Origin: Myxococcus llanfairpwllgwyngyllgogerychwyrndrobwllllantysiliogogogochensis
GTDB lineage: Bacteria > Myxococcota > Myxococcia > Myxococcales > Myxococcaceae
Assembly: GCF_006636215.1 (NCBI RefSeq)
Contig: NZ_VIFM01000007.1
Coordinates: 1-64,000 of the forward strand
Length of the DNA: 64,000 bases
Direction of reading: 5' to 3'
Below are positions 42,379 to 51,244 of this stretch, piece after piece. Under the pieces are notes generated by a model, which made no database searches, was not told the DNA's origin, and saw nothing but the letters and a program-made list of their open reading frames with translations. A program made the translations under genes and the position numbers. How positions within the stretch are numbered: position 1 is the stretch's first letter; every line of letters starts with the position of its first letter.

Positions 42379-44025
42379 ATGAAGGCCTCGGACCTGTTCG
42401 TCAAAGCACTCGAAGCGGAGGGCGTGCGCTGCGTCTTCGGACTCCCCGGAGAGGAGAACCTGGACCTGCTGGAGTCGATGCGTGCCTCCGGCCTGCGGCT
42501 GGTCGTCACCCGGCATGAGCAGGCGGCCGGCTTCATGGCGGCGACATGGGGGCGGCTGACGGGGCGCGCGGGCGTGTGCCTGGCGACGCTGGGGCCGGGC
42601 GCCACCAACCTCGTCACGCCCGCCGCGTACGCGCAGCTCGGCGCCATGCCCATGGTGATGCTCACCGGGCAGAAGCCCATCAAGGCGAGCAAGCAGGGCC
42701 ACTTCCAGATTGTCGATGTGGTGGGGATGATGCGCCCGCTCACCAAGCAGACGCGCACGCTCGTCTCCGCGGAGCACATCCCGTCGGCGGTGCGCGAGGC
42801 CTTCCGACGCGCGGAAGAGGAGCGGCCCGGAGCGACGCACCTGGAGTTGCCCGAGGACGTGGCGCGTGACTCCACCGAGGCCGCGCTCCTGGCCCCCAGC
42901 GCCTGGAAGCGGCCCGTGGCGGATGAAGGCTCCATCGCGCAGGCCGTGGAGACCATCGCCTCCGCGAAGCGGCCCCTGCTGATGATTGGCGCGGGCGCCA
43001 ACCGGAAGCTCACGTCGGAGATGCTCCGCGTCCTCGTGGACCGGGTGGGCATTCCCTTCTCCAGCACGCAGATGGGCAAGGGCGTCGTCGATGAGTCCCA
43101 CCCGCTGTGGATGGGAACCGCCGCGCTGTCCGACGGCGACTTCGTCCACCGCGCCATCGAAGCCTCCGACTGCATCATCAACGTGGGCCACGACGTCATC
43201 GAGAAGCCGCCCTTCGTCATGCGCGACAGCCGCCGCGCCGTGGTCCACCTCAACTTCTCCTCGGCGGAGGTGGACCCCGTCTACTTCCCGAAGCTGGAGG
43301 TGACGGGCGACATCGCCAACGCCGTGTGGCGCATCGCGGAGGGACTGGGCTCGCGCACGAACTGGGACTTCACGCCGTTCGAGAAGGCTCGGGCGGGATT
43401 GGAGGCGCAGCTCGCGAAAGGCTTCGCGGATGACCGCTTCCCCATCTACCCCGCGCGACTGGTGGCGGAGGTGCGCCGCGCGCTGCCGGACGACGGAATC
43501 GTCTGCCTGGACAACGGCATGTACAAGCTGTGGTTCGCCCGCTACTACCGCACGCGGCGGCCCAACACGCTGCTGCTCGACAACGCGCTGGCGACGATGG
43601 GCGCGGGGCTCCCGTCGGCGATCGCCGCCAGGCTGGTGCACCCCCGACGCAAGGTGGTCGCGGTCTGCGGAGACGGTGGGTTCATGATGAACTCGCAGGA
43701 ACTGGAGACGGCGGTGCGCCTGGGCCTGGACCTGGTGGTCATCGTCGTACGCGACGATGGTTACGGAATGATTCGCTGGAAGCAGGGGGAGATGGGCCTG
43801 CCAGACTTCGGCATGGCCCTGGGCAACCCCGACTTCGTCCGCTACGCGGAGGCCTACGGCGCCAGGGGCCACCGGCCCACGAGCGCGTCGGAGTTCGGCG
43901 CCACGCTGGCGCGCAGCCTCGAAGCGGGCGGCGTCCACGTCATCGACCTGCCCATCGACTACTCGGACAACACCCGCGCGCTCGGCGTCGGGGACAAGGA
44001 ACTCGAGGTGCTCCATGCTGGCTGA
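42379..44025 (+). CDS. Acetolactate-synthase-type thiamine diphosphate enzyme
   Basis: A 548-residue ThDP enzyme. The catalytic glutamate is Glu47 in TRHEQAAGFMA and the ThDP motif starts GDGGFMMNSQE. The end of that motif reads RDDGYGM, where close relatives have NDNGYGM. It should decarboxylate a 2-oxo acid and join it to a second carbonyl. No small regulatory subunit is nearby, so it is unlikely to be the main biosynthetic IlvB and may be catabolic. GGAAGGA precedes the ATG. The aldehyde dehydrogenase gene overlaps its end by 11 bases. Confidence 0.85.
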   Translation: MKASDLFVKALEAEGVRCVFGLPGEENLDLLESMRASGLRLVVTRHEQAAGFMAATWGRLTGRAGVCLATLGPGATNLVTPAAYAQLGAMPMVMLTGQKPIKASKQGHFQIVDVVGMMRPLTKQTRTLVSAEHIPSAVREAFRRAEEERPGATHLELPEDVARDSTEAALLAPSAWKRPVADEGSIAQAVETIASAKRPLLMIGAGANRKLTSEMLRVLVDRVGIPFSSTQMGKGVVDESHPLWMGTAALSDGDFVHRAIEASDCIINVGHDVIEKPPFVMRDSRRAVVHLNFSSAEVDPVYFPKLEVTGDIANAVWRIAEGLGSRTNWDFTPFEKARAGLEAQLAKGFADDRFPIYPARLVAEVRRALPDDGIVCLDNGMYKLWFARYYRTRRPNTLLLDNALATMGAGLPSAIAARLVHPRRKVVAVCGDGGFMMNSQELETAVRLGLDLVVIVVRDDGYGMIRWKQGEMGLPDFGMALGNPDFVRYAEAYGARGHRPTSASEFGATLARSLEAGGVHVIDLPIDYSDNTRALGVGDKELEVLHAG

Positions 44026-45463
44026 ACGCTACCCGTACTATCTGGCCAACCGTCCTCGCCGGCCCAACGCGGACCTGCCCGTCGTCGACAAGTACTCCGG
44101 AGAGGTGGTGACGCGGGTCGCGCTCGCGGACGCCGCCGCCGTGGAGGAGGCCATCGCCTCCGCTGTTCGCGCCGCCGAGCCCATGCGCAAGCTGCCGGCC
44201 CACGCGCGACAGTCCGTCCTGGAACACTGCGTGCGCCGCTTCCAGGAGCGCGCGGAGGAGCTGGCCCAGGTGCTCTGCATCGAGGCGGGCAAGCCCCTGC
44301 GCGACGCACGCGGTGAAGTCACGCGCCTCATCGAGACCTTCAAGGCCGCCGCCGAGGAGGCCGTGCGGGGTGGGGGCGAAGTGATGGACCTGGAGGTGTC
44401 GCCGCGCGCGGAGGGCTACCGAGGCTTCACCCGCCGCGTGCCGGTGGGCCCCGTGTCGCTCATCACCCCCTTCAACTTCCCGCTCAACCTCGTCGCCCAC
44501 AAGGTCGCCCCCGCCATCGCCGCGGGCTGCCCCTTCATCCTCAAGCCGTCGGACCGCACACCCGTGAGCGCGATGCTGCTCGCGGAGGTGCTCGCGGAGA
44601 CGGCCCTGCCCGAAGGCGCCTTCTCCGTCATCACCCCCTCGCTCGCGGACATCGGTCCGCTCATCGAGGACGAGCGACTCAAGCTGCTGTCGTTCACCGG
44701 CTCGGAGAAGGTGGGCTGGGACCTCAAGGCCCGCGCCGGACGCAAGAAGGTGGTGCTGGAGCTGGGTGGCAACGCGGCCTGCGTGGTGGACCGCGAGCCC
44801 GGCGCCTCGCTGGACGTCATCGCGGACCGGGTGGCGCATGGCGCCTTCTTCCAGTCGGGGCAGAGCTGCATCTCCGTGCAACGCGTGCTCGTGCATGCCT
44901 CGCACTACGAGGCGCTCAAGGAGCGACTCGTCACCCGGGCCCAGGCCTTGCTCGCGGGCAACCCCCGGGACGAGGCGACGACGCTCGGCCCCATGATTGA
45001 TGAGCCTGCGGCGCGGCGACTCGAAGGCTGGATTCAGAGCGCGGTCGCGAAAGGCGCTCGCGTGCTGACAGGCGGTGGTCGCAAGGGCGCGCTCTTGGAG
45101 GCCACCGTGGTGGAGGGCGTGCCCGCGGACGAGCCGCTCTGCGCGGAGGAGGCCTTCGGGCCGGTGGTGTTGCTCCAGTCCTTCACGTCCTTCACCGAGG
45201 CCCTGCGCACGGTGAACGAGGGCCGTTACGGCTTGCAGGCCGGCCTCTTCACCAATGACCTGTCGCGCGCGATGCGGGCGTGGGACGAGTTGGAGGTCGG
45301 CGGAGTCGTGGTGGGTGACGTGCCGAGCTTCCGCGTCGACACGATGCCCTATGGCGGTGTGAAGGGCTCGGGGCTGGGACGGGAGGGCGTGAAGTACGCC
45401 ATCGAGGACATGACCGAGCCGAGGCTGCTCGTGCTGCGCCAGCGGGCGTCGAGCGACGACTGA
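44015..45463 (+). CDS. NAD(P)-dependent aldehyde dehydrogenase
   Basis: A 482-residue enzyme. FFQSGQSC carries the catalytic cysteine, ELGGN the general-base glutamate, and TPFNFPLN and FTGSEKVG belong to the cofactor site. It resembles the lactaldehyde/non-phosphorylating glyceraldehyde-3-phosphate branch. The 11-base overlap with the ThDP enzyme suggests a two-gene operon, so the two probably act in turn on one metabolite, for example an aldehyde released by the first enzyme. Confidence 0.88.
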   Translation: MLAERYPYYLANRPRRPNADLPVVDKYSGEVVTRVALADAAAVEEAIASAVRAAEPMRKLPAHARQSVLEHCVRRFQERAEELAQVLCIEAGKPLRDARGEVTRLIETFKAAAEEAVRGGGEVMDLEVSPRAEGYRGFTRRVPVGPVSLITPFNFPLNLVAHKVAPAIAAGCPFILKPSDRTPVSAMLLAEVLAETALPEGAFSVITPSLADIGPLIEDERLKLLSFTGSEKVGWDLKARAGRKKVVLELGGNAACVVDREPGASLDVIADRVAHGAFFQSGQSCISVQRVLVHASHYEALKERLVTRAQALLAGNPRDEATTLGPMIDEPAARRLEGWIQSAVAKGARVLTGGGRKGALLEATVVEGVPADEPLCAEEAFGPVVLLQSFTSFTEALRTVNEGRYGLQAGLFTNDLSRAMRAWDELEVGGVVVGDVPSFRVDTMPYGGVKGSGLGREGVKYAIEDMTEPRLLVLRQRASSDD

Positions 45464-45513
45464 GCTTCAAGAAGCAACGACGGTTCGACAGCCGGTGGCA
45501 TCCCCTGTACGTC

Positions 45514-45537
45514 GAGGGCCTTTCCTGGAAGGCCCTC
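45514..45537 (+). promoter_or_regulatory. Hairpin that covers the ribosome site of the SnoaL-like gene
   Basis: A 9-bp stem (GAGGGCCTT with AAGGCCCTC) and a 6-base loop end one base before the ATG at 45539. The only ribosome site, GGAAGG (45527-45532), is partly in the loop and partly in the right arm. It may limit translation, act as a thermometer, or end the upstream transcript; there is no T-run. Confidence 0.5.
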
Positions 45538-45538
45538 C

Positions 45539-46006
45539 ATGCTCAAGTCGATGCTCACCCTGTTGGTCCTCGCGCTGTCGTCTCCTTCGTTCGCCGCGTC
45601 TCCGAGCGCGGATGAGAAGGCCGTGCTCGACGGGCTCCACGCCGCGTGCGAGGCCTTCCAGAAGGGCGATGTCGCCTTCCTGGAGGGCTTTCTCGCCGAC
45701 GGCTTCACCCAGATGGACTCGGCGGGAAACGTGACGGACCGCGCGGCCACCCTGGCCGAGGTCCGTGCGAAGGAGCCTCGCTACGAGGTCTTCCGCAACC
45801 ACGACATGAAGGTCCGCCTCTATGGCGACACGGCGGTGGTGATTGGCATCACCTCCGTGAAGGGCGTCTCCGGTGGCTCGCCCTTCGACGTGGACTTCCG
45901 CTTCACCGACACGCTCATCAAGCGCGACGGGCGCTGGCGGATTGCCGCGAGCCACATCTCGCGACTTCCCAAGGCCGCGCCTCCCGCGACGACTGGCAAG
46001 AAGTAG
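45539..46006 (+). CDS. Secreted SnoaL/DUF4440-like (NTF2-fold) protein
   Basis: A 155-residue protein with a signal peptide ending at SFAA. The mature ~130 residues have the cone-shaped NTF2-like pattern: a helix pair with FQKGDVAFLEGFLADGF, then four long strands ending in RDGRWRIAASH. Members are enzymes or ligand-binding proteins for small organic molecules. It follows the aldehyde dehydrogenase by 75 bp and may belong to that operon, with translation set by the hairpin before it. Confidence 0.8.
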   Translation: MLKSMLTLLVLALSSPSFAASPSADEKAVLDGLHAACEAFQKGDVAFLEGFLADGFTQMDSAGNVTDRAATLAEVRAKEPRYEVFRNHDMKVRLYGDTAVVIGITSVKGVSGGSPFDVDFRFTDTLIKRDGRWRIAASHISRLPKAAPPATTGKK

Positions 46007-46033
46007 CCCGCCAGCCGTCACGCGGGGCCGTGC

Positions 46034-47239
46034 TCAGCGGATGACGGTGTAGCCGGCGTGGGCGTGGTCGCTGACGCCCTCCGTCTTCACCTGGGCGCTG
46101 GTGTCGGTGTCCAACCCGCCCGACACCCAGACCTGGTCGAAGTTGTCGCCGTTGGCCTTCTTGCCGCCCACCACGCGGCGCAGGCCCGCGCCCTCCAGCG
46201 CGTCGCCCACGTTCTTCGTGGAGTCGTTGAAGTCGCCCATCACCACCAGCTCGCGCGCCGGAGGGCCCTTCGCCTCCGCCCGGGCGATGTCGGCCAGGTA
46301 CGCGAGCTGTTTCGCGCGCAGCCCACTGGACTCGCTGCCCGCCGCGAGGTGCACGTTGATGATGCTCTTCTCCCTGCCGTCCGGCCCCACCACGCGCGTC
46401 ACCAGCGCGGTGCGCGGCTCGGAGGGGCTGTTCTTGCGCAGCGCCTCGTTGCGCTGACCCAGCTCGTTGCGCTCCGCGTCGGTGACCTTGCCGTCGCCCA
46501 GCGCGGCGAGCTGCTCCGGCGAGGACACCGTGGGGCCGCCCGACTCGGCGGCGGGCAGGGTGATGGTGTACGCGTCGACGACCTTGTCCGGCGCGCCCAC
46601 GTACACCGCGTTGCCGTACGTCGCGTCCGCGCCGCTGTCGCCCTTGATGTTCCGGTCATCACCGGAGAAGGACTCGCCCGTCACCAGCGTGCCCTCGGGC
46701 GTCTGGTAGAGCGTGGTGCCGTCGTTGCCCTTGCGGATGGCCGTCGCCGGCGCGTCCTCGCCGATGGGCACCGTGGGCACCGTGCCGGACTTGAAGGCCT
46801 CGAACGCGGGGTTGAGGTGGGTGACGACGCTCAGCGCGGTGTTGGCGTTGCCGCTGCGGTCGACGTTGATGTCCACCTCCTGGAAGCCCGCGATGTTCGC
46901 GCCCGTCTCGCGGATGAGCCGGGCCTGGTCCTCGCGGTTGTCCTCCGTGCGGTACTTGGAGCCCGCGCCGTTGGCCAGGTTCAGCGTCAGCACGCCAGAG
47001 CCGTTGCCCACGTCGGGCAGCTCGTTCGCCTTCACTGGCTTCGAGTACCCCTCCGGCGGCGCGGGGTTCAGCTCCGGCCGGGTGGGACTGGGTCCCGGCG
47101 ACGGCGACGGCGTGAAGGAGTCCTTCGGCGTCTCCGCGGCGCTTCCATTCTTCGCCCGGGCCTCGTTGCCGACAGGGGCGGCGGCCGGCTGCTGAAGGAC
47201 GTTCCGGGCCCAGCGACCCGCCACATTCCAGATGCTCAT
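46034..47239 (-). CDS. Endonuclease/exonuclease/phosphatase (EEP) family protein
   Basis: A 401-residue protein. After a ~75-residue Pro/Ser-rich N-terminal part, the EEP fold shows LTLNLAN, the metal glutamate in FQEVD, INVHLAAG, GDFND and the C-terminal SDHAHAG. These are all the catalytic residues of the family (DNase I and phosphodiesterase-like). No classical signal peptide is seen, so export, if any, uses another route. A GAGGAG ribosome site precedes the ATG at 47239. The substrate may be DNA, a nucleotide or a phospholipid. Confidence 0.82.
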   Translation of the reverse strand: MSIWNVAGRWARNVLQQPAAAPVGNEARAKNGSAAETPKDSFTPSPSPGPSPTRPELNPAPPEGYSKPVKANELPDVGNGSGVLTLNLANGAGSKYRTEDNREDQARLIRETGANIAGFQEVDINVDRSGNANTALSVVTHLNPAFEAFKSGTVPTVPIGEDAPATAIRKGNDGTTLYQTPEGTLVTGESFSGDDRNIKGDSGADATYGNAVYVGAPDKVVDAYTITLPAAESGGPTVSSPEQLAALGDGKVTDAERNELGQRNEALRKNSPSEPRTALVTRVVGPDGREKSIINVHLAAGSESSGLRAKQLAYLADIARAEAKGPPARELVVMGDFNDSTKNVGDALEGAGLRRVVGGKKANGDNFDQVWVSGGLDTDTSAQVKTEGVSDHAHAGYTVIR

Positions 47240-47561
47240 CGTCGACTCCTCGCGTTCCATGAGGGAGCGCACGGCCAGGCGCCGCGCGCCCCGAGGGCTC
47301 TCTGCACGAACCCCGAGTGTCGCTCAGCCCCGCCATCCCAGGAAAGCGCGCCGGGTCGTTTGGACCCCGGGAGTCGCTGTGCCCGAGCTGACGCCTCGTG
47401 GGCCGCAGGGCGTCCGGGCTCGGAGAAGTTCATGGACGCGCCCCACTCATACCGCTAGTAGGTTTGACCTCAAACATTCACCCAAGGGTGGAGGCACCCG
47501 CCAGGGCACACCGTCCGGTGCGCGCTGGCTCGCACGCGTCCCGCCACGAGAGGCCCGAGAC
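47240..47561. other. Divergent intergenic region
   Basis: 322 bp between the EEP and MscS start codons. It must hold both promoters, but no convincing -35/-10 pair was found; TTGACC at 47464 lacks a good -10. No gene seen. Confidence 0.4.
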
Positions 47562-48791
47562 ATGGTTCGTACAAGTTCCCTGCAGTCGCTGCTGTTCGCC
47601 CTGCCCACCGAGGCCTCCGGTGTGGAAGGGGCCGCGCCGCCCTTGCCGGTGCCGGTGCCGGAGGGCTCCTGGGGTGGACTGGAGCTGTGGCAGTGGGCGG
47701 GGCTGGGCGTGCTGGTGGCGGGAGCGTGGCTGTTGGGGCGGGGCGTGGAGTGGCTGGTGATGCGGCTGGTGGACCGGGCCACGTCGATGACGAAGTCCGG
47801 CTGGGATGACCAGCTGGCGGCGTCGGCGCGAGGGCCGGTGCGCTACCTGCTCTTCGTCGTGCTGGTGGCCTCGGGGCTGTGGGCGTTGAAGCTGCCACCC
47901 GTGGCGAAGCATGGCGTGGAGCTGGTGGCCCGCTCGGTGGGGCTGGCCGCGGTGGGGTGGTTCCTCCTGCGCTTCGTGAAGCTGGCGGCGGGCTTCGTCG
48001 AGCAGACGGTGGCGCGCGAGGAGCAGGGCGGCAACGTGGCCCGCGCGCGCGGGCTGCGCACGCAGCTGTCGGTGCTGCGCCGGGTGATTGAAGTGGCGGT
48101 GGTGCTCATCTGCGCGTCGCTGCTGCTGCTCCAGTTCGAGGCGGTGCGCAACGTGGGCGTGTCGCTCCTGGCCTCCGCGGGCATCGCCGGCCTCTTCATC
48201 GGCCTGGCCGCGCAGAAGTCCATCTCCACGCTGCTCGCGGGCATCCAGTTGTCCATCACCCAGCCCATCCGCATCGGCGATACCGTCATCGTCGAGAACG
48301 AGTGGGGCTGGGTGGAGGAAATCACGCTCACCTACGTGGTGGTGAAGGTGTGGGACTTGCGGCGGCTGGTGATTCCCATGGGCCACTTCCTGGAGAAGCC
48401 CTTCCAGAACTGGAGCAAGGTGTCGCCGGAGATCATGGGCACCGCGGAGCTGTACGTGGACTTCCGCACGGACGTGCCCTCGGTGCGCGCGGAGCTCAAG
48501 CGCGTGCTGGAGCAGGAGTCCAACGGCCTGTGGGACGGCAAGGTGCAGGCGCTCCAGGTGACGGACCTCTCCGAGCGCACCATGAAGCTGCGCGCGCTGG
48601 TGAGTGCGTCGGACTCCGGCAAGGCCTTCGAGCTGCGGTGCATCGTCCGCGAGAAGCTCATGGCCTTCCTTCGCGGGCAGCCCCACGGCCTGCCCATGGT
48701 GCGCACCGAGGCGAGCCTCGCCGAGTCCGATTCGCCCCTGGCCGCGGTCCGTCCGGGCCTCGGCGCCCTGGCCGTGCGATCTGGCGACTGA
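47562..48791 (+). CDS. MscS-family mechanosensitive channel
   Basis: A 409-residue membrane protein. Four helices occupy about residues 40-205; the last, with GIAGLFIGLAAQKSI, is the pore-lining TM3 and is followed by the beta domain with PIRIGDTVIV and WGWVEEI. It should open on membrane tension and release solutes during hypo-osmotic shock. The C-terminal ~120 residues are the cytoplasmic vestibule. The longer frame upstream lacks a ribosome site, so ATG at 47562 with GAGAGG nearby was chosen. Confidence 0.9.
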   Translation: MVRTSSLQSLLFALPTEASGVEGAAPPLPVPVPEGSWGGLELWQWAGLGVLVAGAWLLGRGVEWLVMRLVDRATSMTKSGWDDQLAASARGPVRYLLFVVLVASGLWALKLPPVAKHGVELVARSVGLAAVGWFLLRFVKLAAGFVEQTVAREEQGGNVARARGLRTQLSVLRRVIEVAVVLICASLLLLQFEAVRNVGVSLLASAGIAGLFIGLAAQKSISTLLAGIQLSITQPIRIGDTVIVENEWGWVEEITLTYVVVKVWDLRRLVIPMGHFLEKPFQNWSKVSPEIMGTAELYVDFRTDVPSVRAELKRVLEQESNGLWDGKVQALQVTDLSERTMKLRALVSASDSGKAFELRCIVREKLMAFLRGQPHGLPMVRTEASLAESDSPLAAVRPGLGALAVRSGD

Positions 48792-49062
48792 AGGACTTCT
48801 CCACGAAGGGGGCCGGTGTCGGTCCAGGAGGGTGACGCAGCCGGGCGAGGGGCTTCTGTTGACCGGTGAACACTTCCTTCCCGTGCTCAGGGGAGGGGTG
48901 TGTTGCCGGTATTCACCGGAAAAACGGAAAGTGCGGGTCCGTCTCCGTCGACGCGCGCGGGTTGGCGTTGCGCACGTCCTGGGGACCACACGCGGAGGCC
49001 GTGCGATGCGGCCGCCCGCGGTGATCCGCGTCGCACCACCCACCCACCGAGGAGCGCTGCCC

Positions 49063-50262
49063 ATGAAGCGGTTGATTCCGTTTGCCCTGTTATTGCTGAG
49101 CCCCACCGCGGCCTTCGCTGAAGCCGAGGACAAAGAGCTGTGGATTTCGCTGGGCTCCGACGCCCTGGCCCCTGTTTCGGAGGCCTTCGCTCGTGAAGGC
49201 TGGAGCGTCCCCGCGCCCTCGCTGTCGAAGGAGGACGTGGTGGTGATTCCCGTGCGCGAGTCGCAGCTGTCGCGCATCGCCGAGGTGATGCACGACCGGT
49301 TCAACCGCTGTGCGGGGTTCGTGACGTTCGAGAGCCGTGACGAGGCGGAGCAGTCGCTGGTGCCCGCGTCCGACGCGTCCACGCGCGACCTCATCACCTA
49401 CACCATCGACAACGCCACCACGGCCAACTGCCTCATCGGCCAGATGACGGAGGCGAACGTCCGCAGCACCATCAACTCGATGGCCGCGTACACCACGCGC
49501 TACTACACGTCGAGCACGGGCGTGAGCGCGGCGAACTGGCTGCGCAGCCGCTGGGCGACCCTGGCCGCCGGCCGCACGGACATCACGTCCGAGCTGTTCA
49601 CGCACACCGCCTGGGCGCAGCCCTCCGTCATCCTCACCATCCGGGGCACCACGCTGCCCAACGAAGTCGTCGTGGTGGGTGGCCACCTGGACTCCATCTC
49701 CTCCGGCAGCACGGCGCCGGGCGCGGATGACAACGCCTCCGGCATCGCCTCCTTCACGGAGGTCATCCGGGCGGCGGTGGCGTGCAACTACCGGCCGCAG
49801 CGCACGGTGAAGTTCATGGGCTACGCGGCCGAGGAAGTGGGCCTGCGCGGCTCCAAGGAGATCGCCGCGTATCACAAGAACAACGGCATCAACGTGGTGG
49901 GCGTGCTCCAGCTCGACATGACCAACTACCGGGGCACGTCGGCCGACGTGGGCATCGTCACCGACTACACCAACTCCGCGCAGAACACGTTCCTGCGCAA
50001 CGTCATCAACACCTACGGTGCCGGCATCACCCACGTGAACACCACGTGCGGCTATGCCTGCTCGGACCACGCGTCGTGGACGAACGCGGGCTTCGCGGCC
50101 TCCATCCCGCATGAGGCTGTCGTGAGCCAGGGCAATCCCTACATCCACACGACGGGCGACACCATCGCGAAGTCCGGCAGCACGGCCAACCACGCGCTCA
50201 AGTTCTCCAAGATCGCCGCGGGCTTCGTGGCGGAGCTGGCGAAGGGCCCGACGGGCCCCTAG
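49063..50262 (+). CDS. Secreted M28-family zinc aminopeptidase
   Basis: A 399-residue exported enzyme: signal peptide ends near AFA. An N-terminal propeptide-like region (to about 100) precedes the M28 domain. Zinc ligands are visible in GGHLDS (His, Asp), GADDNASG (Asp), AEEVGL (catalytic Glu) and the later LDMTNY and HTTGDT motifs. The layout matches Vibrio/Aeromonas leucyl aminopeptidases, which release N-terminal residues from peptides. GGAG is at normal distance. A nutritive or predatory role is inferred from the organism. Confidence 0.9.
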   Translation: MKRLIPFALLLLSPTAAFAEAEDKELWISLGSDALAPVSEAFAREGWSVPAPSLSKEDVVVIPVRESQLSRIAEVMHDRFNRCAGFVTFESRDEAEQSLVPASDASTRDLITYTIDNATTANCLIGQMTEANVRSTINSMAAYTTRYYTSSTGVSAANWLRSRWATLAAGRTDITSELFTHTAWAQPSVILTIRGTTLPNEVVVVGGHLDSISSGSTAPGADDNASGIASFTEVIRAAVACNYRPQRTVKFMGYAAEEVGLRGSKEIAAYHKNNGINVVGVLQLDMTNYRGTSADVGIVTDYTNSAQNTFLRNVINTYGAGITHVNTTCGYACSDHASWTNAGFAASIPHEAVVSQGNPYIHTTGDTIAKSGSTANHALKFSKIAAGFVAELAKGPTGP

Positions 50263-50382
50263 TTTCGAAAGCGCTGGGCTCCCCGTTCCGTCGCGCCGCC
50301 CGTCTCGAGGGCGCGGCGGGACGCGGGGGCCGCTGTCGTCTGTCGTCGCGCACGGAAGGTTGAACCGGTACGCTCGTCCGCC

Positions 50383-51222
50383 ATGGCCTACTCGGCGGAA
50401 ATCAGCCGCACCGCGCCCGCGTGCATCCTCCTCTTGATTGACCAGTCCGGGTCCATGGATGACCCCTTCGGTGGACCGGGTGGCTCGCGGAAGAAGGCCG
50501 AGGGCGTCGCGGACGTCACCAACCGGCTGCTCCAGAACCTGGTGGTGCGCTGTGCCCGCGAGGAGGGCATCCGGGACTACTTCCACCTGGGCGTGCTGGG
50601 TTATGGCGAGCGCGTGGGCTCCGCGTTCTCGGGCCCGCTCGCGGGTCGGGGGCTGGTTCCCATCAGCGAGATTGGTCACGCACCGGCGCGGCTGGAGGAG
50701 CGCACTCGGGAGCGAGAGGACGGCATGGGGGGACTGGTGCGGGAGAAGGTCCGCTTCCCCGTCTGGTTCGAGCCGGTGGCGCACGGCCCCACGCCGATGT
50801 GTGAGGTGCTCTCCCGCGCGTCTTCCCTGGTGGGGGACTGGCTGCGCGAGCACCCCGAGAGCTTTCCTCCCATCGTCGTGAACGTCTCCGATGGGCAGCC
50901 CACGGATGGAGACCCGACCGCCGTCGCGTCGTCCCTGCGCGCGCTGCGAAGCTCCGACGGCGCGGTGCTGCTGCTCAACGTGCATCTGTCATCGAACCCG
51001 GCGACGCCCATCCAGTTCCCCGACGCGGAGGTGGGGCTTCCGGACGCTCATGCGCGGCTGCTCTTCGACCTGTCCAGCCCGCTGACCCCGGGGATGCTCG
51101 CCGCCGCGCGAGAGGAGGGGCACGCGGTGCGGGAGGGGGCCCGGGGCTTCGCCTTCAACGCGGACATCGTGTCGCTCATCAAGTTCCTGAACATCGGAAC
51201 GCGCCCCAGCAACCTGCGGTAG
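50383..51222 (+). CDS. VWA-domain protein, YegL/TerY-like
   Basis: A 279-residue protein made of one von Willebrand factor A domain. The metal-dependent adhesion site is intact: Asp20-x-Ser22-x-Ser24 in DQSGS and the distal Asp in NVSDGQPTDGD. No signal peptide or helix is present, so it should act in the cytoplasm. It is the first of three closely packed genes, VWA, PP2C and kinase, the same set as yegL-yegK-yegI in E. coli and the TerY-P triads described for metal and stress response. It probably binds a partner when phosphorylated or metal-loaded. 22 bp separate it from the phosphatase gene. Confidence 0.82.
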   Translation: MAYSAEISRTAPACILLLIDQSGSMDDPFGGPGGSRKKAEGVADVTNRLLQNLVVRCAREEGIRDYFHLGVLGYGERVGSAFSGPLAGRGLVPISEIGHAPARLEERTREREDGMGGLVREKVRFPVWFEPVAHGPTPMCEVLSRASSLVGDWLREHPESFPPIVVNVSDGQPTDGDPTAVASSLRALRSSDGAVLLLNVHLSSNPATPIQFPDAEVGLPDAHARLLFDLSSPLTPGMLAAAREEGHAVREGARGFAFNADIVSLIKFLNIGTRPSNLR

Positions 51223-51244
51223 CCCTGGCCAGGACGTCGTCACC

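Noticed and set aside
50265-50325. G/C-rich inverted repeat after the M28 aminopeptidase gene.
   Set aside because: Arms pair only with several bulges and no T-run follows; too weak to call a terminator.
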